From CAZUZS01 sp964624795 (GTDB lineage: Bacteria; Calditrichota; Calditrichia; RBG-13-44-9), in NCBI GenBank assembly GCA_964624795.1, contig CAZUZS010000027.1, positions 1 through 57,548 on the forward strand: a stretch of DNA of 57,548 nucleotides, read 5' to 3'. Of this stretch, positions 17,917-26,706 are shown one piece after another (position 1 is the first letter of the stretch; the number at the start of each line of letters is the position of its first letter). Position numbers and translations under genes: made by a program. The notes under the pieces were generated by a model that saw only the letters and a list, made by a program, of their open reading frames with translations, ran no database searches and was not told the DNA's origin.

Positions 17917-19197
17917 TTAATCCGGTTTTTTCACCTTGATTTTTAGATTTTCTATCGATATCACCTTTACATCGTCGCCTTTTCTGATATTCCCTTCACC
18001 AAGCGCATCCCAAATTTCACCGTGCACGGAAACCTGGCCTCTGCCTTTGGTGAAGTTTTCAACCGCCAAACCAAATTCACCCACGATGCCTTCTCTGCCG
18101 GTCACCGGCTTGCGTCGCTGGGCATTAATTCCCAGGCCAACCACAAACAGGAAAAAAAGTGTGGTCACAATCACCGCAAACGCAATCATTTTCCATGATA
18201 CCCGCAGGAACGGCACATCGGTTTTGAATAACATTATGGATCCCAAAATAAGGGAGATAACGCCGCCCACGGTAAGCATGCCGTAGCTTGGAACTTTTAT
18301 CTCGGCGATAAACAGAATGATAGCCAGAAGAATTAGCAAAAGGCCGGCATAGTTGACAGGCAGGGTATGCAGTGCATAAAACGCCAGTATGAGACTCATG
18401 GCCCCTACCACCCCCGGTAGAATGGAGCCGGGATTGCTAAGTTCAAAGAAAATGCCCATCATTCCAATAAGCATTAATATGTACGCAATATTGGGATCGC
18501 TGATGACATTCAGAACCTTGAGCCGCCAGGACATTTTAATTTCGACCTTCCGGGCATGCGCGGTATGAAGTATTTTTTTACCGGATGCAACTTCATATTC
18601 CCTTCCGTTGAGCCAGGTAAGAAGGCTATCCACATTAGGCTCGATAACATCGATGACATGAAGTTTCAGGGCTTCGCTGGCAGGAATTGAAGCGCTTTCC
18701 CGCACTGCTTCTTCCGCCCATTCCTCATTCCTGCCGCGTTTTTCCGCAATACTCCGGATGAATGCAACTGCATCATTGGTAATTTTTTCCATCATCGTGC
18801 TGTTGGTGGAATCGGTACCGGCGCCCATGTTTACAGGGTGAGCTGCTCCGATATTAGTGCCGGGTGCCATGGCAGCGACATTTGCGGCGTATGTAATAAA
18901 CACCCCCGCCGAACCGGCACGGGAACCGGGCGGCGCGATATAGATGACAACAACCACCGGAGACGCAAGTATGTCCTTTACGGTCTCCTTCATGGACTGC
19001 ATCAGACCGCCGGGTGTATCCATCCGGATGATCAGGCATTCGCTGCCGGCTTCGCTGGCTTCCTGTATTGCAGACTTGAAAAAATCGGTAGAAACAGGAT
19101 TTATGGCCCCGTCGTAGGTCAGCACATGGACGGTTGTGCTTTCCTGTGCCGCCACCGAACTAAAGATAAAAAAAATGATAAAATAAAAGTTTCGCAT
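17917..19197 (-). CDS. NfeD-family membrane serine protease (1510-N / ClpP-class)
   Basis: This 426-residue protein has a signal peptide (1-17) and an N-terminal ClpP-like serine protease domain (about 20-225) with the nucleophile Ser96 in RAGSAGVFI and the general base Lys138 in MEKITND, the Ser/Lys dyad of PH1510. Four to five membrane segments (about 245-370) follow, and then a C-terminal OB-fold NfeD domain (GREGIVGEFGLAVENF onwards). The start at 19197 is chosen because the signal peptide begins there; a longer frame upstream adds 30 non-protein-like residues. It is the first gene of an operon with slipin. Substrates in archaea include the C-terminus of the partner slipin. Confidence 0.93.
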   Translation of the reverse strand: MRNFYFIIFFIFSSVAAQESTTVHVLTYDGAINPVSTDFFKSAIQEASEAGSECLIIRMDTPGGLMQSMKETVKDILASPVVVVIYIAPPGSRAGSAGVFITYAANVAAMAPGTNIGAAHPVNMGAGTDSTNSTMMEKITNDAVAFIRSIAEKRGRNEEWAEEAVRESASIPASEALKLHVIDVIEPNVDSLLTWLNGREYEVASGKKILHTAHARKVEIKMSWRLKVLNVISDPNIAYILMLIGMMGIFFELSNPGSILPGVVGAMSLILAFYALHTLPVNYAGLLLILLAIILFIAEIKVPSYGMLTVGGVISLILGSIMLFKTDVPFLRVSWKMIAFAVIVTTLFFLFVVGLGINAQRRKPVTGREGIVGEFGLAVENFTKGRGQVSVHGEIWDALGEGNIRKGDDVKVISIENLKIKVKKPD

Positions 19198-19395
19198 ACG
19201 CTTCTTGTGCAAAATAGGCTGCTTTATTTTAACATAATCAAATATTAATGTCAAGATATAATATGCGGAGAAGAAGGGTTGCCGCAAAAAATAGGCGACA
19301 CCAGTTCGTCAACTGTCGGGTTTGATTTAGTAAGATTAGAAGATTGTAGAAGGGTATCGAATTTTTTTCACAAAATGGGGTCAGACTTAGGTGGG

Positions 19396-19671
19396 TTATT
19401 GAAATTCAGGATTCATCCATTGCCGGGAGTCAAAAACCAACCGGCCTTCCCAGTTGTAGGCTTTACTTAACCACATTGCGCGGTGACAATCTTCGCACAA
19501 AATCGGCTGCGAATTCAGCATATTATTCTGGGTCAGATGAAAGATGACCGGCAAATGCTCTTCCCTGAAGGGGATGCTGTTTTGCAATGTCCGCTTACAA
19601 ACCGGACAAACATAAACACCAAATAGGTTATGCTCGCCGCCCTTCCCCGGCAGATGTTCCGGATAAGACAT
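19396..19671 (-). CDS. Small HNH-like zinc protein
   Basis: This 91-residue protein starts at the ATG at 19671 behind AGGAGG, inside the 3' end of the REC-kinase gene (44-base overlap). Two Cys pairs are visible, Cys22-x2-Cys25 and Cys59-x2-Cys62, the second followed by His63. His39, His45 and Asn53 lie between them. The order CxxC-H-N-CxxCH is that of HNH nucleases, so this may be a minimal HNH fold, although the spacing is not canonical and a purely structural zinc ribbon is possible. Its position at the end of a signalling operon, overlapped with the kinase gene, suggests a linked role. Confidence 0.65.
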   Translation of the reverse strand: MSYPEHLPGKGGEHNLFGVYVCPVCKRTLQNSIPFREEHLPVIFHLTQNNMLNSQPILCEDCHRAMWLSKAYNWEGRLVFDSRQWMNPEFQ

Positions 19672-20827
19672 TTTCAGTTTCCTCCTGATTTGACTGATCG
19701 TAGGGCAGAACGACACGAAAAAGCGAACCGTGTCCCGGTTCACTTTCCAAAACTATCTCGCCTTTCATAGAATTGACAATTTCTTTGACGAGGCTCAGCC
19801 CAATCCCCATACCGCCCCCCATGAACTCATTTTGAGAGGTCCGATGGTTTATTACATCCTGTATTTCATAAAAACGCTCAAATATTAATTCCTGCTTATC
19901 AAACGGAACGCCGACTCCGTCATCTTTGACAGAATAAATTATTCTGCCGTTTTTCAATTCCAGCTGCACCCTTACTTTTCCCTTGTCGGGTGTGAACTTC
20001 AACGCATTCTGGAGCAGCTCCCGCAGTACCAGGCGCAGTTGCCTGTAATCGCCTTCCACGATCAGCGGTCGTTTATCCAGCATAATTTTCAAATCGATTT
20101 GACGCGAATTATAGAGCCCGACGATCTCTTTGTAAACCTTGCTCATTAGTTTCTTAAGATCTATCCGCTGAAGAGCAATCGAATAATTGGCCTGTTCAAG
20201 GTTGTCCAGCAGATGCATCCGATCAACGAGACCATTCATTTCGGTTGTGGTTTCATCCAAAATTTCCAGAATTTCCACAACATCCGGATTTGAATCCGGC
20301 AGCATGCTTTCAAGAATCTCCAGGTATCCTTTTATGATAGTAAGCGGTGTCCGGATTTCATGGTTGGTGATATAAAGAAATTTATCCTTAAGTTCACTCA
20401 ATTCCATAAGACGGGCATTGAGCTGTCGCAACTCGGTATTTTCGGCCTGTGCGCGGATTTTCTGGTAGCATTTGTTGATAGTAAATTGCACATGATCGAA
20501 ATTTACAGGTTTCAGGATGAAATCGTGCGCGCCGGCTTTCATTGCCTCAATAGCAGACTCGATGGTCGCAAAACCGGTAATTACTATTACCTCGATAAAC
20601 GGCCATCGGGCTTTGATGCGCTTGAGCAGTTCCATGCCGTTCATCACCGGCATGTTGAGATCGGTAACTACCATATGAAAAGTGTGCTCCTGGCATTTCT
20701 CCAATCCATCTTTTCCATTTTCCGCAGCAACAACCTGAAATCCCCAATTTTCAAACGACTGCCGAAACATCGACCTTATTAATTCTTCATCTTCCACTAC
20801 AAGAATGTGTACATCTTCTTTTTTCAT
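19628..20827 (-). CDS. REC-histidine kinase hybrid
   Basis: The protein has 399 residues with the receiver domain first. The acidic pocket is VEDEE (11-15), the phospho-acceptor is Asp56 in VVTDLNMPVMNG, the switch Thr is Thr84 and the Lys is Lys106. A coiled linker leads to HisKA with His156 in TNHEIRTPL, then HATPase_c (about 265-380, LLQNALKFTP, DDGVGVP, MGIGLSL). There is no membrane segment. Such REC-HK proteins sit in the middle of phosphorelays and receive phosphate from another kinase. Directly upstream lies a gene for a lone DHp-like hairpin and downstream an HNH-like protein. Confidence 0.92.
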   Translation of the reverse strand: MKKEDVHILVVEDEELIRSMFRQSFENWGFQVVAAENGKDGLEKCQEHTFHMVVTDLNMPVMNGMELLKRIKARWPFIEVIVITGFATIESAIEAMKAGAHDFILKPVNFDHVQFTINKCYQKIRAQAENTELRQLNARLMELSELKDKFLYITNHEIRTPLTIIKGYLEILESMLPDSNPDVVEILEILDETTTEMNGLVDRMHLLDNLEQANYSIALQRIDLKKLMSKVYKEIVGLYNSRQIDLKIMLDKRPLIVEGDYRQLRLVLRELLQNALKFTPDKGKVRVQLELKNGRIIYSVKDDGVGVPFDKQELIFERFYEIQDVINHRTSQNEFMGGGMGIGLSLVKEIVNSMKGEIVLESEPGHGSLFRVVLPYDQSNQEETENVLSGTSAGEGRRA

Positions 20828-20844
20828 TCCGCAATTCCAAATTT

Positions 20845-21069
20845 CTACATGTTTATTAATCTTCGGATGGACTCCATCTCTTCATTAATCTTTCGGAAAT
20901 ATTTTGAAACATCCTCTCCACGCGAGAACCAATTGGTTTCCAGCAGGTATACGGAAGTTCCGATGATATTTAGCCGGCTGCGAATATACGAGATCAGATT
21001 TTCGTAGTATTCTTCCACCTGCGGGTCGGGCAAATTTAATTCCTGGATGGAATTTGTTGTTTCTGTCAT
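20845..21069 (-). CDS. Stand-alone DHp-like hairpin protein lacking the phospho-acceptor His
   Basis: This 74-residue protein is encoded 17 bases upstream of the REC-kinase gene. Residues about 20-72 read like a HisKA dimerisation hairpin: a first helix with RSRLNIIGTSVYLLE, a loop, and a second helix KYFRKINEEMESIRRLIN. When aligned to HELRxPLxxIxGxxxLLE, the His falls on a Ser and the Pro on an Arg, so it could not accept phosphate. No ATPase domain follows. I infer a dimerisation or docking partner or decoy for the kinase next door. The start is the ATG at 21069 with AGGGAAG before it; an ATG nine codons upstream is an alternative. Confidence 0.7.
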   Translation of the reverse strand: MTETTNSIQELNLPDPQVEEYYENLISYIRSRLNIIGTSVYLLETNWFSRGEDVSKYFRKINEEMESIRRLINM

Positions 21070-21597
21070 TTCACTTCCCTGTCGATTCCTGAACATCTTC
21101 CTTAATATTCCCGAAGACTTGCTTCATCTTCAATCAACCGAATAGATATTTTGCAAATTGAATGCCGCTCTTCAGCCGCGTTTTAAACCTCTGTTAACTC
21201 GTTAATTTTTCATGAAATAATCTAAACGGCATTTTCCCCAGCTCCTGAAAAAGTGTTGAACTTTCCTTCAATCTGTTGAAAATAAAGTGTATTTGCACAG
21301 CTCCCTTCCGGCGCGAACGATCCGATTCCGATATAGATACTGCAAAAATGGCGGCAAATCGATAAGCGTGCCGAGGATTCATTAACCTGGGACGACAAAA
21401 TAGTTCAACCCGGAGGATGGAATTCAGATCAGTTGGGGACGAGATGAGGAATGTTTTATGATTGACTATGCTCGGACCTGCCGGATCCCTTGCCGTCGGG
21501 GATATCTAATTCATAAATAATAGGAACACTGAAAATGAAGACAAGCAATCGCCTCCGGCCCGGGAGCAGCGAGCATGATCGCATTAGCTACAGCGCC
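21070..21597. other. Intergenic stretch, no gene seen
   Basis: These 528 bases separate the kinase cluster from ptsH on the same strand. It should contain the promoter of the kinase operon and the end of the HPr transcript. A 62-codon minus-strand frame at 21194-21382 has no ribosome binding site and atypical composition. No convincing terminator hairpin or repeat was found. Confidence 0.45.
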
Positions 21598-21864
21598 TTA
21601 CTCTTCGTAAAACTTGTTTTCGATGAGTTCCTCAATGGCCTGCATTGCCTGCGTTTCATCGGAACCATCGGTAACTACCTTTATCGTGCTCCCGGTCTCG
21701 GCGGCTAATGTCATAACCCCCATGATGCTTTTACCGTTGACCTCGTAGCCATCCTTTGAAATATGGATTTCGGATTTGAATTTTCCGGCTGCCTTGATGA
21801 GCAGAGCGGCTGGACGGGCGTGTAATCCGTTTTTATTTGTAATTGTGAACTCTTTGCTGATCAT
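21598..21864 (-). CDS. HPr phosphocarrier protein
   Basis: This 88-residue HPr-family protein has the active-site His15 in GLHARPAA and the regulatory Ser46 in NGKSIMGVM, both intact. It would accept phosphate from Enzyme I at His15. Ser46 suggests control by an HPr kinase/phosphorylase. It follows the EIIC and EIID genes on the same strand, with a 42-base gap. No Enzyme I, EIIA or EIIB is in the window. Confidence 0.95.
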   Translation of the reverse strand: MISKEFTITNKNGLHARPAALLIKAAGKFKSEIHISKDGYEVNGKSIMGVMTLAAETGSTIKVVTDGSDETQAMQAIEELIENKFYEE

Positions 21865-21906
21865 TTCTTAATAAAGACAAATTTATGGCGCTATTGGCCG
21901 CGCCCG

Positions 21907-22695
21907 TTAAAAAAAAAGAATTCCAACAGTGAGAAAAAACGTAAAGGTTGCAAGGCATACAAGGTAAAAATTCTTGATTACCTTATTAAAAAGAAAAGCA
22001 TAGACGCTGGAGCAGACAAAAACCGCGATCAGGGCCGGGTGCATCTGAAAGACCCGGTAGCCGAAAACAATCGCGAGAGCGATGAGCGATACCACAAACA
22101 TCGCCAGGTAAGTTTTGCGCAAATTCTCAAATCGTTTCTGGTTAACGTATTTGTGAATATCCATAGGATGGTCGTAACCCTCGCGCAAGCCTTTGTACCG
22201 GAAATAAAAATGCGGAACATTATAGACAAGAAAGGTAGCCACCAGTGCTGCAACTTTGAGTGGTGTGTTGGGCGCCAGCAAGAGCCAGAACATGCCAAAG
22301 ATGAGGCTGGCCGGTTTGATGGTTGCCCAGAACAAGCGGTCACCAACCGCTCCCAGCGGCCCGATAAGGACTTCCTTCAGGCGATCCAGCATGTCCGGAA
22401 TCTGGAGCTCTCCGCTGCTTCGCATCTGCTCCAGGCGCAATGACACACCCAAGGCGAATGAGGCAAAATAGGGATGGGCATTAAAAAAACGCAAATGCCG
22501 GTGGAAAAATTCGCGCTTGGCCTCTCTGTTTTCGCAGAGCTTTCCCAGCACCGGGAAAAAGCAGACGCTGAATCCAACGCTAATCAGGCTTCGAAAATTC
22601 CAGACCGCCTGCATGAAAAAGCTGGCAATAAATATCTTGAAAAAATCCCAGCGCGTAATTCGCGGCCCGGTAACGTTTTTTTCCATCTCGGTCAA
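21907..22695 (-). CDS. PTS mannose-family EIID component
   Basis: This 262-residue membrane protein of the EIID (ManZ-like) family has the conserved segments FFMQAVWNFRSL, FFNAHPYFASFALGVSLRLEQ, IPDMLDRLKEVLIGPLGAVGDRLFW and a C-terminal set of three to four membrane helices. The cytoplasmic GPLGAVGD region is the family hallmark. The chosen TTG start has GGTGA at good distance inside the EIIC stop region; the ATG three codons on is an alternative. It works with the adjacent EIIC as the membrane channel of a sugar phosphotransferase system. The sugar is unknown. Confidence 0.92.
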   Translation of the reverse strand: MTEMEKNVTGPRITRWDFFKIFIASFFMQAVWNFRSLISVGFSVCFFPVLGKLCENREAKREFFHRHLRFFNAHPYFASFALGVSLRLEQMRSSGELQIPDMLDRLKEVLIGPLGAVGDRLFWATIKPASLIFGMFWLLLAPNTPLKVAALVATFLVYNVPHFYFRYKGLREGYDHPMDIHKYVNQKRFENLRKTYLAMFVVSLIALAIVFGYRVFQMHPALIAVFVCSSVYAFLFNKVIKNFYLVCLATFTFFLTVGILFF

Positions 22696-22696
22696 T

Positions 22697-23335
22697 TTAT
22701 TTCACCATGTTTTTTGAAAATGCTTCACGGATCAATGGAAAGACGAACGCCAGGCCAATACCAAGAATCGCGGGTTTTACAACAATCAGTTGCTGCTCGA
22801 ACAATCGACCAACCGAGCGAATCCAGGATGGCAAAAACTGCTGGCTTCCTTCGATAACAACGTACGTCAGAAAGAAAACCATGATCAGGTAAATTCCCAT
22901 GCTGACGGCCTCCAGCACTGGAATCAGTCGGAAATGCAAATGCTCTACCTCAAAGAGAATAAAATCAAGCAGCCTTCCGTTGAGCTTGCGATAAAAAATT
23001 GTGAGTAATGCGCCAAGATAACTCACCACAATCCCTTCCATGAAAGCTATGCCCAGGGTGGTATTCGGATAACCACTCTCACTGTTGAGCAGGACCAGCG
23101 CCGTGGCTATCATGGAAGCTATATTTCCTTCGGGAACAATAGCCGCACCCGCCGGAATCCGCCCCAGCCACAACAATTGAAAAATGAAGCCGAGCTCGAA
23201 ACCCAGCCGAACATCCCCCAGCAGCCAGCCCAGCAGCGGGCAAGCAAAAATGGGACTGGAAATCAGCACCTGAAATGCAATAGTGATATCCAGTGAAAGA
23301 AAGCTGATGACGGCCGATAATAACGCAATGTTCAT
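22697..23335 (-). CDS. PTS mannose-family EIIC component
   Basis: This 212-residue polytopic protein with about six membrane helices resembles the EIIC (ManY/AgaC) subunit. It includes SSPIFACPLLGWLLGDVRLG, FQLLWLGRIPAGAAIVPEGN and an IGLAFVFPLI-type last helix. It is slightly shorter than typical ManY (about 260). One base separates it from the EIID frame, so the two are translationally close. No EIIA or EIIB gene is found on either side. Confidence 0.9.
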   Translation of the reverse strand: MNIALLSAVISFLSLDITIAFQVLISSPIFACPLLGWLLGDVRLGFELGFIFQLLWLGRIPAGAAIVPEGNIASMIATALVLLNSESGYPNTTLGIAFMEGIVVSYLGALLTIFYRKLNGRLLDFILFEVEHLHFRLIPVLEAVSMGIYLIMVFFLTYVVIEGSQQFLPSWIRSVGRLFEQQLIVVKPAILGIGLAFVFPLIREAFSKNMVK

Positions 23336-23598
23336 ATTCAGAGGCGTCCAATTTTATCCAAATATAAACGATTGATTATATTCAATCAATGCAAAAGCAA
23401 AACGGCACGGTTGGGATTTGGTTCCCATCATAAATACCGGATATTGTTTCCTGGCTGCGTTTTCCAGAGCTGGCGAACTGCAAATTGTTCTTTCGGGCAG
23501 TTCAATCTGCGTAAGATTATGATCTTAATTTTGAGGAAAGAATTCTGACAAGATTGATGAATGCCACATTTGCGAGATAGCCTTGCCGAGCGATTTCA

Positions 23599-25320
23599 CT
23601 ACCGGATTACAACAAACTTTCCCGATTTTGCCAGGTTACTGCCCATCAAGCGATAAATATAAACACCGCTGCCAAGCTTTTCACCAAACTTGGTGGTTAA
23701 ATCCCAATCCAACAATGCGGCCGGGGAATTTTTGCGCAGGGTTTGAAGATGCTTCCCATTGCTGGTGAAAATGTAGATTTCGGCACCCTCCGGAACGTTG
23801 ATAAAGTGCAAATTTGGTTGGTGTTCCGAGAGCCGCAACGGCTGCGGCCCCACCGCTATTTCATTCTGAAGCGAAACAATTGAAGCAAGGCGAAATCCAT
23901 AATCCGATGAACCGGAACTCTGTCCATTTACAGTACAATAATGCAGCCCGGTGGAATTTATGGAATAGGGATACTGAAAACTGTTTCCAATTTTAACTTG
24001 AGAATACTCTCCGTTGCTCTCATCGGGATATATGGTATAAAGCTGACCGGTTAAATTGCTGCCGTCCGGGAGCATCAGCAATTCAAGAGAATTTACTGCC
24101 GCCGGTTCTGATTCGTACCACCGGAAGGACAATCGCGGCAGCGAATCAAGAACCAGATCACTTTGCTCTGCCTTAACCGGTTGACCGGCAACAAAATCAA
24201 AATCCGGGTAGGCGGCGCCATCCGGAAAATACTGGCCCGGTATCTGCCGGCTGCCGGCGAAAAACATCCATGCCGAGAGATTGCCCAGCGTACTGGCGAA
24301 ATCCGAACCGCTTTGGTGAAGAACATCTTCCAGGGCCGGCTTGGGGCGTTCGGTATGAATTTTCTCCCAAACCCTGCGGGTAATATCGCGCCCGTAAGTT
24401 TTACCCAGCATGATTTCCAGCAAGACCTTGCCATAATTTTGGAGTGAATTAACGTAATCATCCATCGGCTGGTCAGTAGACCGGTAAAAATAGGGGACAT
24501 AATTCAGATAATCATTAACCGCAGGCGCGACCACTTCTTCCATGTAGGTAGCGGAGCTTTCGATCCACCAAAAATCGATAGGTGCCGGCCACAGGCCGTA
24601 GGCCATTTGCAGCGCGTGGTTGAATTCGTGGGCGCCGGTGACCGCGATAGCCATGCTGTCCCGTACGATCGGATCGCTTACCCCGGGGTACTGCACAAAA
24701 TTAAAATTGGTGTTGACAAAAATCCGGGTCACATAGATTGAATCGGCCAGGCCGGGAATGGCGATGCCGTAAATCAGATCCGTATAACCGTAGTCCCCAC
24801 CCACAGAACCGGAGCAGTAGACCGGGTAGACGCTGCGCGGTGCTCCGCTGGAGTCGGGCGGCGCCTTGAACAGCAGGGTATCAACTTCCACCCGCCAGGC
24901 ACGGTCAAAAGATTTGGCAACGAAATCCAGGTAATCTGGAAATCCGTCGTTATTGCGGTCATATTGTGGAATAGCCTGTGGATCGTAATGGATGGCAAAA
25001 TGGCCGGAGGGTGAAATATAGATCGACTGATACTCGATCTGCTGCGCTCTGTACGTTTTATACAATCGATGAAGCTCTGCGTTAGCCGGATTGTTGGCCT
25101 GCAACACCAAAGGAAAGCCGCATTTATGACCAGCCGCGCCGGATTCGATCCCGAGAATTTGACGGGCCTCCTGGAGAAAATTCTGCGCCGCCTGGAGCGG
25201 CGACATCAGGCTCAAAAATGCTAAAAGCAGGAGAAATGTTCGGATAGTAGAGCTGTGCTTCCCCGCACTGGACCCGGAAAAGACAACTGACCGAAAACAG
25301 TGGAATTGAATTTTCTTCAT
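23599..25320 (-). CDS. Exported HExxH metalloprotease-like protein (MXAN_6640 type)
   Basis: This 573-residue protein has a late hydrophobic leader (about 27-44, ending LQA). The middle region carries GAHEFNHALQMAYG, a zinc-protease HExxH at His231-Glu232-His235, followed by WIESSATYMEE, where Glu254 or Glu261 may be the third ligand. This layout is that of the MXAN_6640 family of putative metalloproteases. DRNNDGFPDYLDF (121-133) resembles a calcium loop. The C-terminal 90 residues form a beta domain ending GVYIYRL...GKFVVIR, as in FCB proteins sorted by type IX-like secretion. The start ATG overlaps the der stop as ATGA, so it is coupled to that housekeeping gene. Confidence 0.85.
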   Translation of the reverse strand: MKKIQFHCFRSVVFSGSSAGKHSSTIRTFLLLLAFLSLMSPLQAAQNFLQEARQILGIESGAAGHKCGFPLVLQANNPANAELHRLYKTYRAQQIEYQSIYISPSGHFAIHYDPQAIPQYDRNNDGFPDYLDFVAKSFDRAWRVEVDTLLFKAPPDSSGAPRSVYPVYCSGSVGGDYGYTDLIYGIAIPGLADSIYVTRIFVNTNFNFVQYPGVSDPIVRDSMAIAVTGAHEFNHALQMAYGLWPAPIDFWWIESSATYMEEVVAPAVNDYLNYVPYFYRSTDQPMDDYVNSLQNYGKVLLEIMLGKTYGRDITRRVWEKIHTERPKPALEDVLHQSGSDFASTLGNLSAWMFFAGSRQIPGQYFPDGAAYPDFDFVAGQPVKAEQSDLVLDSLPRLSFRWYESEPAAVNSLELLMLPDGSNLTGQLYTIYPDESNGEYSQVKIGNSFQYPYSINSTGLHYCTVNGQSSGSSDYGFRLASIVSLQNEIAVGPQPLRLSEHQPNLHFINVPEGAEIYIFTSNGKHLQTLRKNSPAALLDWDLTTKFGEKLGSGVYIYRLMGSNLAKSGKFVVIR

Positions 25321-26657
25321 CGTGGCGAGTTTTTTCCCCTGCTCTTTTGTTTGGATTTAAATACGATAGTGAGCGGCACACCGGCAAATCCCCACTGTTC
25401 GCGAATTTTCCGTTCCAGAAAACGCTTATAGCTCTCACCAATCAGCTCCGGGAAATTTGCAAAGAATGCGATTACCGGCGGTGCCTTTTTGACCTGCGTG
25501 ATGTACTTGATCTTGATTTCTTTCCCCTGGATGGCGGGCGGCGTGGTTTGCTGAATCAACGGTAGCAGTGCATCATTCAAATCGCTGGTTGCGATATATT
25601 TATTAAGCTCCTCGTAAATCGCGATAGCGGAATCCAATAATTTGTAAAGGCGTTTTTTCTCCAGCACTGAAACAAAAACGATGGGGATGAAACCGAAACT
25701 GCCCAGACGTTCCCGGATCGCATTTTCCCATTCGTTCAGCGTTTTGTGATCTTTAGGTACCAGATCCCATTTGTTTACCGCAATGAGAACACCCTTGCGG
25801 CTTTGAACCGCGTCGTGGATGACCCGCATATCCTGGCGCGCCGGCCCCTCGGTCGCATCCATGAAATAGAGAACAACATCCGCACGCTGAATGCTTCTCG
25901 CGGTTCGCAACTGGCTGTAGAAAAGCACATTTTCTTTGACCTTCGCTTTGCGCTTCAAGCCGGCGGTGTCGATTAGGAGTAATTTGTTTTGCTGATAATT
26001 CAATTCGGAGTCTATCGGATCGCGGGTGGTTCCCGGAATCGAGGTAACGATGGAGCGATTCTGTCCCAGGAGCATGTTTACGAAAGATGACTTTCCCACA
26101 TTTTCCCGGCCTACAACGGCAAGTTTTATCGCGTCTTTTTGCACAGCGGGCTGCGGCACTTTTCGCAGATGAGCTGCCAGGACATCCAGCATGTCTCCAA
26201 TGGAGCGCCCCTGCAATGCAGAAATTCCGTAGGGTTTGTCCAACCCCAGACCGTAGAACTGGTACATCTCCGCTTCCATTGCTTCGTTGTCAATCTTATT
26301 AACAATCAGGATGACCGGTTTCTCCGACCTCTGCAGTTTCTCGGCTATTTGGGAATCCCAGTCGGTAATTCCGGTGGCGGAATCTACTACAAAAAGAATC
26401 ACATCGGTTTCCGCAATGGCGATGTCGACCTGCTCCCGGATTGCCATCTCCATCTCATTTGCCGCTTGCGGCATATAGCCCCCGGTATCCACCAGCATGA
26501 AGTGCTGGCCAATCCAGTCCGCAGAGGCATAAAGCCGGTCGCGGGTAACACCGGGCTCATTATCGACGATTGCTTCCCGTTTGTGAATAATGCGGTTAAA
26601 GAGTGTGGATTTCCCCACATTCGGTCGCCCGACAATTGTAACTACAGGTAGACTCAT
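25317..26657 (-). CDS. der: Ribosome-assembly GTPase Der
   Basis: This 446-residue tandem GTPase is essential for 50S subunit maturation. G domain 1 contains GRPNVGKST (10-18), DTGG and NKID. G domain 2 begins near residue 178 with GRENVGKSS, then DTAG and NKWD. A KH-like domain follows from about 360 (PVIAFFANFPELIGESYKRFLE). The Lys/Arg-rich tail is usual. It lies 49 bases downstream of the DUF512 gene and its TGA overlaps the ATG of the exported protease, forming one operon. Confidence 0.97.
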   Translation of the reverse strand: MSLPVVTIVGRPNVGKSTLFNRIIHKREAIVDNEPGVTRDRLYASADWIGQHFMLVDTGGYMPQAANEMEMAIREQVDIAIAETDVILFVVDSATGITDWDSQIAEKLQRSEKPVILIVNKIDNEAMEAEMYQFYGLGLDKPYGISALQGRSIGDMLDVLAAHLRKVPQPAVQKDAIKLAVVGRENVGKSSFVNMLLGQNRSIVTSIPGTTRDPIDSELNYQQNKLLLIDTAGLKRKAKVKENVLFYSQLRTARSIQRADVVLYFMDATEGPARQDMRVIHDAVQSRKGVLIAVNKWDLVPKDHKTLNEWENAIRERLGSFGFIPIVFVSVLEKKRLYKLLDSAIAIYEELNKYIATSDLNDALLPLIQQTTPPAIQGKEIKIKYITQVKKAPPVIAFFANFPELIGESYKRFLERKIREQWGFAGVPLTIVFKSKQKSRGKNSPR

Positions 26658-26706
26658 ATTTCAGCAGCGATTCCTTGTTTTTCTCCACCCAATTCGCAGG
26701 CAATAC

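Noticed and set aside
19363..19400. GGGGTCAGACTT-type sequence reminiscent of REP elements
   Set aside because: Only one short match (19378-19389) with no palindromic partner; not enough to call an element.
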